Below are positions 21,956 through 30,840 of a stretch of DNA of 64,000 nt, piece after piece; positions within the stretch are counted from its first letter, which is position 1, and each line of letters begins with the position of its first letter. Source of the stretch: Dama dama (taxonomy: Eukaryota > Chordata > Mammalia > Artiodactyla > Cervidae); the NCBI RefSeq assembly GCF_033118175.1, contig NC_083714.1:9238001-9302000 (forward strand). The letters run 5' to 3'. The notes beneath the pieces are model-generated. The model was given only the letters and a program-made list of their open reading frames with translations, was not told the DNA's origin and made no database searches. Both the position numbers and the translations under genes were made by a program.

Positions 21956-23205
21956 CAATAAACACAAAAATAAAGGCTCAGGCATGTGTTCACCATGAAA
22001 GCAGGCTTGATGGCACGTGGACCACAGGCCCTGACTCAGAAGGAGCTGTGAGGGGAGGCTTCTGCCCAGGCAGGGACAGTGGCTGCAGTTGGGGCTGGAC
22101 AGGCGGAAGCAGTGGGTTATAGGCCCATGTTCTGATTGGTCCTGGGAATGACTGGGTCAGCTTCAACTGATGATTCTAGGGAGGGACTGGTCTGCGTGGC
22201 CAAGTCAGGGAAGTGAGGATCTGAGTCTCTATAGGGAGGGGTCTTTGCAGAAACTGTTTCCAGGACATGGTGGGTGAGGGAGGGTGGTTCCTGGACATCA
22301 GATCACCTTCAACACCATGAAGAGGGCTCTGGCACCTCCCCCACATGGAAAGACAAGGCACAGAGGCTCAGGAGTGAGATCAGGGTCTGGGTGGGTGGAC
22401 AAAAGTCCACAGCCGCCACTCAGAAGTCATAGTTCATGTTTCCAGGTGATTGTGTTTTAAATCATCTCCTTGCATGATGGGATGGCCACGCTTGGCCCCA
22501 TGTGGGTAAAGGCTCTATAGTGTTTTTACTCATCTGTCACCACTCCACCAGGACACCCACCCAGAACAGGAGAGAGGGGACACTCAGACCCTGACTGGAG
22601 GCAATCCCAGCTTCATAGCTGCTCAGGTGGGTGCTTCATCCTGGGAGCCTGTCCAGTCACTTTTACTGCAGCAACACCCACCAGATGGAGAGAGCGCCTC
22701 TGGGGAGTGAAGGGGATGTGACCTAGTGCCTGGGCTCCATCTCCCCTAGAAGGGAAGCCCCCAAACCTAGAGACCCCACAGGCTCAACTGGGCCTCTCTC
22801 AGCCCCAAGTGGAGGGGGCTGGTGCACAGCGTGAGGGTGGGGGACCCTCTGGAGGCGAACACCAGCTCTAACCTCAGAGAGAACAGTCTTGAGCTGCTGG
22901 GGACTGTCTGTTGGTCCCTGTCACCCTCTGCCCTTGCTCCCCCTCAAACCCTCACTTCACCTCCTGTGTCTCTCTCTCCCCTCGCTTTGCTTCTGTCTGT
23001 CTCTCTTCATGTCTCTGTCCATTCCTCTCTGTGTCTTAGTCTCTCTGTCTCTAGCGCTCTTCTCCCCTCTCCACCACCCAATCCTCCTTTCTCTTGGAGA
23101 GAAGTCCGCTGTTTCCCTTTTCTCAGAGCCACGCCTCCACGCCGCCCGCACTGGGTCTTCTGCACGTCCTGATTTAATTATGCAAAGCCCCATTTCCTCC
23201 CCCAG
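21956..23205. other. GC-rich DNA upstream of PLCXD1 exon 2; 5' flank or intron 1
   Basis: No exon is recognisable. At 22960-23060 there is a CT-rich stretch (ctctgtctgtctctc…). The pyrimidine tract and CAG at 23196-23205 form a good splice acceptor for the exon that follows. Frames of 104-116 codons (22822-23172 plus, 22957-23271 minus) come from this low-complexity sequence. Confidence 0.5.
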
Positions 23206-23345
23206 ATCTCCCAGGCTCAACCTCTGATGGGCTGGCAGGTGAGCTCGCCTGGCTCCTTCCTGTGCCACCAAGGAGAACGCGGACTGGATGTCAGCACTGA
23301 GTTCTCAGCTCTGGGATGTGCCCCTGCACCACCTCTCCATCCTAG
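23206..23345 (+). pseudogene. PLCXD1: PLCXD1 first coding exon, frameshifted
   Basis: ATG at 23227 starts a PLCXD1-like N-terminus (MGWQVSSPGSF). Farther on, in the frame shifted by one base, the sequence from 23276 reads NADWMSALSSQLWDVPLHHLSI, which matches the conserved start of the PI-PLC X domain of PLCXD1. The two parts are not in one frame, so an indel has broken the exon. The acceptor is cccccag ending at 23205 and the donor is G|GTTAGG at 23345/23346, a weak donor. In the known protein, the next exon brings the catalytic His of the IPGSHD motif; I do not find that exon. Identification rests on the exon's position, phase and residues. Confidence 0.82.
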
Positions 23346-23399
23346 GTTAGGCCCCGCAGGCTCGGCTCGGCGGGGATGCGGCTGCGAGACGGGTCCGAG

Positions 23400-23590
23400 T
23401 GTGGGAAGCCTCAAGGCCAAACATGCACCCGTACAGGCACACTGAACACACACACACATCAAACACACATGCACACTGAACACACAAAGACACACGCACA
23501 CACACACACATACATGCACACCAAACACACAAACACACAGCAAACACACACGCACACATACTGCACACACATACATACACACACCAGCAC
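23400..23590. repeat. (CA)n-rich interspersed simple repeat
   Basis: Irregular acacaca tracts interleaved with acatgcaca and caaacacac over about 190 bp in the intron after the first coding exon. They create the Cys/Val-rich minus frames and the His/Thr-rich plus frame here. Confidence 0.95.
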
Positions 23591-25250
23591 CTTCCCTTCT
23601 CTGTCCACTTTATCCCATTCAACCCGGAAGGTATGTGAACCTCCAAGAGCCTGCCTTGAGGACACATGCCAGCCACCCTGGGGGGGATTGTGCTTTCTCA
23701 GCCACTCTGTCCTACTCCTGGGGACCCCTCACCTTTCCACCCATCTTTTCCATCAGAGCTTGTGCTGTATCTTCTGCACTTGAGCCTGGAGGGCTGAAAG
23801 TTTAAGGTGTCCACCCGCCCCCAAAAAACTCCATAAGTAGTACCAGAAGTATCTAATTAAAATGAGGAACCTTTGACTCCAGCCAGTTTGGTTGCAAAAA
23901 GTGCTGCAAAGCTCAGCCATGGGTGGGCATCTCAACATGGGAATGCCTGGTGGGGACCAGGTAGGCGGGCACTTCCAGGGTGACACTCCTGTGCTCAGGT
24001 CATCAGATGGGCAGCCACCAGACACCATGGCCTGGGAGGAGAGGGTTCCTGCCAGACAGCACCACCCTGCTCACCTCCTCAAGGTGCAAGCGCACCCCAT
24101 TCTCCACCAGCACTCCTCTGGCTATGTGGACACAGGGCCCTGCCCTGGCTCTGTGACCCTGGGCATTGCCCACTGGGAGCGCACATGGACAGCTGGACAA
24201 ACAGGAAGTGCTGTTTTCTATGGAAGTCGGCTTTAGACTCTTTCTCACCCTCTTGATAGTTACAGGGTTCTATGTTGGCCACCCCACCCCTGGAAGGAGG
24301 GGCCCCCACACGGCCCTGCCCTTGAGGGTGTGGAGCAGTCAGGGAACCGTGGACCCGGTCTCTCAGCCCTTTTGGGTGCTTCCCCGTGGGGAAGGCTGTG
24401 GGATCCCCACACGGAGGAGGCTTCCACGTCTTCAGGCCTCCTCCATCCACAGAAGGGCCCTTGGCCGCTCTCCTTCCTGTACCCCTTTCATAATAACTCT
24501 TGATGCCTCTCCCCCAAGCCCAGGCACCACTCATCTGCTTCTGTCTTTGTAAATTTGCCTGTTCTGAACATCTCTTATAAGTGGACATGTAAAATGTGTC
24601 CTTCTGTGTCTGCTTCTCTCACTGATCATCATGTGTTCAAGGTCCATCCACGATGTAAGGTGTGTCAGAACTTCACTCCTGTTCATGGTGAGTCATACAC
24701 CACTGTGTGCATGAACCACATACTACTGACCCACCCATCCGTCCATCCACCCACCCACTCACCAATCCATCTAACCACCCACCCATCCATGCATAAATCC
24801 ACCCATCCATCATCCATCCATCCATCCACCGACCAATCCATCATCCACCTATACACCGATCCAACCCCACTAACCCATCCATTGTCCATCCTTCCCTCTA
24901 TCCATCCATCCATTTATTTATTCACCCATCCATCCACTCTTCCGTAACATCATCAAATCAAATTATATTATGAACTTGTAAATCCTCCTTCCCATCCCTT
25001 GACCCTGAGAATAAATAAGAAAAAAAAAGAGAGAGAGAAATAAATAAAGCTAGTCCAAACCTATGTTCAGAGACGGAAAGGAAGGATTTCTGGATTGTCC
25101 CTAGCTGACCACTAAAGTGTGAACCTTTCCACACTGTCTCTGAAACAGATCACACTGATTTAAAAGGAAAAGAATAAATGAAACTACACAAGACCCACAA
25201 CACTGGCATCATAAAGAGCCTGAAAACAATATAAATAACTTCAAAGTACT
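23591..25250. other. PLCXD1 intron region; missing-exon interval, with an L1-like piece and an ATCC-type repeat
   Basis: I searched all frames for the catalytic-core exons of PLCXD1 and found none. Bases 24560-24720 (catcatgtgttcaaggtccatcc) resemble an old L1 3' region. Bases 24725-24930 are a (CCAT)n/(ATCC)n simple repeat. Frames of 114-169 codons at 23892-24588 carry no PLC-like motif. Confidence 0.5.
24725..24930. repeat. (ATCC)n simple repeat
   Basis: Tetranucleotide-based ccatccatccacccaccc tract with interruptions. It yields the Trp/Met/Gly-rich minus-strand frame at 24683-24913, which is not a gene. Confidence 0.95.
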
Positions 25251-25271
25251 TTTAACTAGAGAGTGTCTGTC

Positions 25272-25400
25272 TGTGCTCAGTCATGTCTGACTCTTTGCAA
25301 CAACATGGACTGTACCCACCAGGCTCCTCTGTCCATGGGATTCTCCAGGCAAGAATACTGGAGTGGGTTGCCATGCCCTCCTCCAGGAGATGTTCTCCAC
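25272..25400 (-). mobile_element. Bov-tA SINE, truncated
   Basis: Antisense SINE from tgtgctcagtcatgtctgac to gccatgccctcctccagg. The tRNA-like head is missing. Confidence 0.85.
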
Positions 25401-25665
25401 CCAGAGAGCCTCCCAGAAAGGTAGGAAAGGACATGGCTTTACTGTGGAACCAGCCTGGAGTCAGAAGGGGGACCCATGGACTAAGAGCATCACAGACTGA
25501 AGTCACAGAATCTGGGGGAGCTGGGAGAGGAAGGGGAGGCTGGGTCCTGCCCTTTGTGCAGCTGAGCTGACACCAGAGCTCCTTCCTGGTCCCAGATAAG
25601 CAATAGTTGAGTTCCCATGTCCTATGAGGTGGGTCTGTGTTTGCACCCCGGCACCTCCTCCAGAG

Positions 25666-25720
25666 AGACTTTCTTGGTGGCTCAGACAGTAAAGAATCAG
25701 CCTGCAATGCAGGTGGTGGG
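25666..25720 (+). mobile_element. Bov-tA SINE head fragment
   Basis: Only the tRNA-like head (ctttcttggtggctcagac … gcctgcaatgcaggtgg) is present, in sense orientation. Confidence 0.75.
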
Positions 25721-25779
25721 AGCACTAGGCTTCACTGTAATCAGACTATCTGCTCCCTGCATGAGGCTGATTCAGACAC

Positions 25780-26340
25780 CAGGTTATACTGTTCACAGAA
25801 ACCCAGTAATCAACCCACCACTGTCTCCACTCAAACACCCCAATAACCAGCCCATCACTGGTCACAGGCACCCCCAATAATCCACCCTGCCCGGTCTCTA
25901 TTCAGACACTCCTAAAATCCATCAACCACGCATCAAGATGCCCCAGTAATCCACCTGCCATTTCTTAGCACAGATTCCAATAATCCACCCACCTCTGTTT
26001 CCACTCAGGCACCCCAATAATTGACCCATCACTTCTCAAGACACCCAAGTAATCTACCCACAACTGTCTCCACTCAAACACCCCAAAAATCTACCAATCA
26101 CTGCTCAAGACACCCCATAACCCACCCATCACCATCTCCACTCAGACACCCCAGTAATCTACCCACTAGTGTCTCTATTCAGACATGCCATTATTCCACC
26201 CATGACTGTCTCTTCTCACAGAAAACCCAATAATCAGCCCATCACTGCTCATAGACACCCCAACAATCCACACACCACTGTAGATTCTGGGACACCCCCA
26301 ATAACTGACACATTGTGTTACAAGGCACCCCAACAACCCC
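25780..26340. repeat. Minisatellite, ~35-45 bp unit (ccaataatccacccaccactg…)
   Basis: About 13 diverged copies built from cccaataatccaccca, ccactgtctccactcagac and acacc. It lies in the intron just upstream of the PLCXD1 exon at 26383. The frames at 25617-26233 are translated repeats. Confidence 0.92.
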
Positions 26341-26382
26341 TGTGCACACGTCTCACAGGCACCTGGGTGATTCTCCCCCCAG

Positions 26383-26566
26383 GAGGTGCTGACTCTGCAT
26401 CAGCTGTGGTCCTGGGGCCATCAGATCATCCTGTTGTACAAGGACAAGGCATCCATGAGTCAGCATGCAGAACTGTGGCCCAGTATCCCCTACTGGTGGG
26501 GGAACCAGGTGAAGCACCTAGACCTCGTCCACTACCTGGAGCACATGAAGAGTGGCAGGCAGCCAG
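26383..26566 (+). pseudogene. PLCXD1: PLCXD1 penultimate exon, open
   Basis: A 184-bp exon bounded by a pyrimidine-rich acceptor (ttctccccccag, ending 26382) and a strong donor CAG|GTGAGT at 26566/26567. It reads EVLTLHQLWSWGHQIILLY and continues through ELWPSIPYWWGN and HYLEHMKSG, which match the C-terminal half of the PI-PLC X domain of PLCXD1. It has no stop or shift, and it ends in phase 1, which fits the next exon. PLCXD1 proteins are related to phosphoinositide-specific phospholipase C but lack its accessory domains. The exon alone contains none of the N-terminal catalytic histidines. Confidence 0.88.
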
Positions 26567-26599
26567 GTGAGTGCCACCTTCACACCGGGACACCTGGTC

Positions 26600-26830
26600 A
26601 CACGCATGTCCTAGTGCATGGGGCTGGCTTTGGGTTCAAGTGTAGAAATGGAACAGGACGTATTATGGGACGTTATTCTGTTCACCATATGGGGACCAGG
26701 GTGTGGAAATCCTTGGGGATGTTACTGTGTCCACCATAGGGGGTCAGGATGTAGACAGGACGTGAACATCCATACAGACATTATTGTGTCCACCACACGG
26801 GGTCAGGACATGGACATCTCTGGGGTCACT
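26600..26830. repeat. Minisatellite, ~60-bp unit (gttactgtgtccaccat…ggggtcagg), about 3-4 copies
   Basis: Units of the form ttattgtgtccaccacacgg / ggtcaggacatgg recur at roughly 60-bp spacing in the intron after the penultimate PLCXD1 exon. The 82- and 117-codon frames here are intron frames. Confidence 0.85.
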
Positions 26831-26984
26831 GTCAGGCAGAGGACTGAGCCCGCCTGCCCTCTGTAACAGGAGAAATTCATGAGTCAACACCCCTGTGAGA
26901 CCCTGCTGTCTGAACTTTGGTCTCTGTCGGACATCTGAATCTCTGACCGCTGCAGAGGCCAGAGTCTGGGTGGGTGATGGCACA

Positions 26985-27300
26985 GCTTGGTGACTGTGTG
27001 GGCAGGTGACCCCATGGGTTACTGGTCACATGGGTGAAAGACCCTGTGGGTTGGTGACCGCGTGGGTGGGTGACCGTGCGGGTGGGTGATGGTGTGAGTG
27101 GGTAATCATGTGGACAGGTGACCTCATGACCTCGCATGTTAGTGACCCCAGGGGTGGGTGACCACGTGGGTTGGTGGCCACATGGAGGGATCACTGCATG
27201 GGGTAGTGACCCCATGGGGGGTGACCATGTGAGTCGATGACCACATGTTTTGGTTGGCCACATGACTGAGTGGGTTAATGACTGCACGTGTGGGTGGCTG
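26985..27300. repeat. Minisatellite, ~20-bp unit (gtgaccacgtgggtgggtga)
   Basis: About 15 diverged copies of a ~18-20 bp unit centred on gtgaccgcgtgggtgg. It fills the rest of the last PLCXD1 intron up to about 40 bp before the acceptor. The 175-codon minus-strand frame 26877-27404 is largely this repeat, hence its His/Pro/Thr-rich composition. Confidence 0.93.
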
Positions 27301-27345
27301 ACCCCACAGCTGGCACCATGAACAGCAGCCCCTCTCTTGTCCCAG

Positions 27346-27584
27346 GCAGGCTGTTCATGGCCAGCATCAACCTCACGGAGAACCTGGAGTTTGTCCTCGT
27401 CCACCCGGCCTGGTCCCTGGAGAAGCTGACCCAGTGGGGGCTCCCCTACCTTTGCACATGGGTGCGAGGTCAGTGACTGGGGTCAGCCGCCGGCTGTACC
27501 AACACCATCGCAGGCGACTTCATCTGGGCCGACGGGTTTGTTGGCGATGACATCGGGTTGAACCAGAAGCCGCTTTGGGGCTGA
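27346..27584 (+). pseudogene. PLCXD1: PLCXD1 last exon with premature TGA
   Basis: Acceptor tgtcccag ends at 27345. Joined in phase to the previous exon it reads GRLFMASINLTENLEFVL and SLEKLTQWGLPYL, then WVRGQ and a TGA at 27474-27476. The frame then continues without a shift through CTNTIAGDFIWADGFVGDD and LNQKPLWG to a second TGA at 27582-27584, which is the ancestral PLCXD1 stop position. The first TGA occupies a position where I expect cysteine (TGC/TGT), so it is a one-base change. The truncated product would lose the last strand and helix of the X domain. Confidence 0.85.
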
Positions 27585-27945
27585 TGGACGGCGCATGTGT
27601 AGAGCTGGGCATTGCGGAGGCTGCATCACAGTCAGGTGCTGTGATGTTTCTGGCCTGAACCGGAAGCCACCTCGGGGCTGACTGACGGCACACTGAGGGG
27701 CTAGGCATTGCAGAGGCCACTCCTCGTTTGCATCCTGTGATGTCACTGGGCTGAACTGGAAGCTCCTTCGAGGCCTACGGACGGCGCGTGGGTGGAGCTG
27801 GGTATCTCGGAGGCTGCGTCTCAGCCACATCCGGTGACGTCACCAGCCTAAACCGGAAGCTGCCTCAGGGCTGACGGACGGTGCTTTTAGAAGCTGGGCA
27901 TTGCGGAGGCTATTCTCAGCCCTGTCCTGTGGGGCTGGTCATCTG
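27545..27945 (+). repeat. ~95-bp tandem repeat derived from the PLCXD1 C-terminal coding tail and stop
   Basis: The segment gatgacatcgggttgaacc…ctttggggctgatggacgg is followed by similar segments beginning at about 27642, 27737 and 27834 and a partial fifth. Each repeats the end of the coding sequence (…aacc-g/a-gaagc…), the region of the stop, and the following gctgggcattgcggaggctg. The unit is about 95-97 bp. The 115-codon minus frame at 27483-27830 exists only because of this repeat. Confidence 0.9.
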
Positions 27946-28055
27946 TCCGCCAGTCCACTGAATGTTGGTGCCTGCAGAGGTGGGTCCAGGTGGCAGGGTC
28001 GATGGTCCCTCGGTCCTCTGTGTGTCTCTCGGTGAATGCAGTGTGTGAGATGATG

Positions 28056-28097
28056 ATTAAAGGTGAGTGCAAAAAAAAAAAAAAAAAGGTGAGTGCA
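28056..28097 (+). other. ATTAAA and a 17-base A-run flanked by a 10-bp or longer direct repeat
   Basis: ATTAAA lies at 28056-28061. The sequence ggtgagtgca occurs immediately before an A-run (28071-28087) and again immediately after it (28088-28097). Either this is the degenerate 3' processing site of PLCXD1 next to a slipped repeat, or it is a retrotransposition scar made only of a poly(A) tail and its target duplication. Confidence 0.6.
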
Positions 28098-28308
28098 TAA
28101 TTTGTACGATCACATTCTCAGGGAGACACACCTGGTTCTCCGGTCTGTGGCTTCCCCATGGGAGAGGCTGGGGTGCCCCCTCCCCCTGGCCCTGAGAGCA
28201 GCAGACGGTGACCCCCAGCTGGGGAGGCGGGGGAGGCACTATGACAGTGTCCATAGGAGGGGACTGAGTGCTTTGCGATCCCACTGAGAAATCCCTTTTA
28301 TTAGATAA

Positions 28309-28330
28309 GGGGCTTCCCTGGTGGCTCACC
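28309..28330 (+). mobile_element. Bov-tA SINE head fragment, 21 bp
   Basis: ggcttccctggtggctcacc is the Bov-tA head, directly abutting the inverted BovB segment. Confidence 0.6.
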
Positions 28331-29180
28331 TAAGAAGGCCTCCTTATCGCTCCTTGCTAGTCTTTGGAACTCAGCATTCAGGTGGCTATATCTTTCCATG
28401 TCTGCTTTGTCTTTCTCTTCTCTTCTCATCTATTTGTAAGGCCTCCTCATACAATCACTTTGCCTTTTTGCATTTATTTTTCTTGTGGATGGTTTTGATC
28501 ACCACCTCCCGTACAATGTTAGGAACCTCCATCCATAGGTCTTCTGGTACTGTGTGCCAGGTCTAACCCTTGAATCTATTTGTCACTTCCTATGTATACT
28601 CACAAGGGATTTGAATAAAGCAAAGAAACAGAGGAACACAATAGAATGGGAAGGACTAGAGATCTCTTCAAGAAAATTAGAAATGCCAAGGAACATTTCA
28701 TGTAAAGCCATGCACAATAAAGGACAGAACCATTATGGCCTACCTAAAACAGAAGAGATTATGAAGAGGTAGCAAGAATACACATAAGAACTGTAAAAAA
28801 AAAAAAAAAGATCTTAATAACCTGGATAACCATGATGGTGTGATCACTCATCTAGAGCCAGACATCCTGGAGTCCAAAGTCAAGTGGGCCAAAGTCAAGT
28901 GGGAAGCATCAGTATGAACAAAGCTAGTGGAGGTGATTAAATTCCAGCCAAATACTTTCAAATCCTAAAAGATCATGCTGTTAAAGTGGTGCACTCAATA
29001 TGCTAGCCAGTTTGGAAAACTTGGCAGTGGCCACGTTTTTCTGGAAAAGGTCAGTTTTCATTTCAATCCCAAAGAAGGGCAATGCCAAACAATGTCCAAT
29101 CTACCACACGGCTGCACTCATTTCACATGCTAGCAAGGTAATGCTCAAAGTCCTTCAAGCTAGGTTTCAACAGTATATGA
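28331..29180. mobile_element. BovB LINE fragment with internal inversion
   Basis: Bases 28331-28610 are BovB linker sequence on the minus strand, and bases 28615-29180 are BovB on the plus strand. The two parts are neighbours in the element: the minus part ends near the position (aaggcctcc, complement of ggaggcctt) where the plus part starts (gcaaagaaacagaggaac), with about 14 bp lost. This is the pattern of 5' inversion. An A-run at 28797-28808 interrupts the plus part. The 3' end of the element is not present. Confidence 0.8.
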
Positions 29181-30840
29181 CCTGAGTACTTCACAGACCC
29201 CACATTCAATCAGTGGATTCTAAATGCACAGTGATACCACAAAGACGGTCAAGGTAAAGACACAAAATGTGATTTTATTTATGTCTAAGTCAGTGAATCA
29301 AAATATGCACTGCAAGGTACAAAGATTTTTAGCTTGAAAAATCTTATATTGGTATATAAAATATCCTCCTGAAATTGAAAAATAAGTTTTAAAGTGAAAT
29401 TCATTGTTAATTGTCAATTATTTTGAGCCTATGGAAAAAAGAGAATAAAATTACATTCAGTGGGACTGCTTCAGTTCAGTTCAGTTGCTCAGTCATGTCC
29501 AGCTCTTTTCATTGGGGGCTGCTTAAACTTTCACAGACATTTTTTCTTAAAAATTCCCTTACAGTTTTACAGTCTTAATTAGATATAAAATGATCAGTAG
29601 ATTTTATACAATGTTTGTTTTCTGGATATTTTCATTTCCTTTAATTTATGAATGTAACTAGAATGCTTTTCTATTGAGTGAGTATTAAAAATTACTCCTC
29701 TCTCTTGAGTGGAACACACTGTTTACACTACTGTTGGGAGACATTTTATTGCCTAAAACCTTTTATAATTCAGCTCCACAATCTAGGTTTTTCCTTTTTT
29801 TTTTTTTTTTTTTCTTTAGGGTGAGAATTTTCTCATCTATTTTTAGTATCTTCAGAGTTTCTGTTAGGAATGTGTGTCTGCTGTTGTTTACTTGCACAGT
29901 CGTGTACAGCTCTTTGCCACCCCATGGACTGTGAGCCCACCAGTCTCTTCTGTTCACGGGGATTCTCCAGGCAAGAATGCTGGAGTGGGTTGCCATGCTC
30001 TCCTGCCAGGGATCTTCCTGATCCAGAGATGGAATTGACATCTGCTACAGCTCCTGCATTGCAGGTGGATTCTTTACCACTGAGTGAAACTAGATCTTGT
30101 ATACGTGAAACACACTTTAATTATGAAGATTCATAATCAGTGAAAAGCAAAGATGGAGAAGCCCAAAGAAGCATTTATCTTTAACCAATTAATAATAAGA
30201 ATAAAAACCTTCATTTCAATTTGCCTTTATTTTTTCAATTAATTTCATTGAAGGATAATTGCTTTCCAGAATTTTGTTGCTTTCTGTCAAACTTCAACAT
30301 AACAGTCTTTCTGAACTCATAGTTTCTCTTCAATATCATCTTATTCTGTGTAAATAACTTCTTAACATTTCTTACAGACAAGGTATCTGCTGAGAATGAA
30401 TTCCCCAATTTTTTGTTCATATGAGAATATCTCCTTCTCCTTTGTTTTTGAAGGATAATATTCCTGGATGTAGAAGTTAATTTCAGTAGTTTTTTTTTTT
30501 AAAAAAACATTTGATTTATTGACATGTTGTACCTCTACCATGAATTTACTAGGTAAGCTGTATAACTCATTGATTTGTAACTTATTCATAGGTTGAATAA
30601 CCATTACCACAGCCTCATTCTAGAATATTTTCATCACTCCAATGGAAAACACTCTCCAGTTGGCAGACACTTTCCATTTCCCCCTTCATCTGGGCCCTTG
30701 AATTCACTCCTCTATTTTCGGTCTTTAGAGAATTACCTAATCCTGGACATACACATTCTCAAGAACAGAATAATTCAATACACAGCCTTTTCTTCCTGGC
30801 TTCTTTTAATTAACATAATCATTTCAGAGCTGTAGCATGT
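29181..30840. other. AT-rich DNA without a gene; SINE, poly-T tract and unidentified old repeats
   Basis: Contains a 40-bp antisense SINE tip (29470-29510), a ~20-base T-run (29790-29810) and a full SINE at 29879-30084, listed separately. Bases 30200-30840 hold short frames (60-82 codons) without recognisable product; part resembles old antisense L1. Confidence 0.45.
29879..30084 (-). mobile_element. Bov-tA SINE, near full length
   Basis: Antisense copy from tgctgttgtttacttgcacag to gtggattctttaccactgag. Confidence 0.9.

Noticed and set aside
24079..24588. 169-codon minus frame as a possible missing PLCXD1 or other exon
   Set aside because: No PI-PLC X motif occurs on either strand, and the orientation is opposite to the PLCXD1 exons.
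26877..27404. 175-codon minus-strand frame rich in His, Pro and Thr
   Set aside because: It is the translation of a ~20-bp minisatellite in the last PLCXD1 intron and overlaps the plus-strand exon.
27483..27830. 115-codon minus-strand frame rich in Arg and Pro
   Set aside because: It exists only because the ~95-bp PLCXD1-derived repeat is open on the opposite strand.
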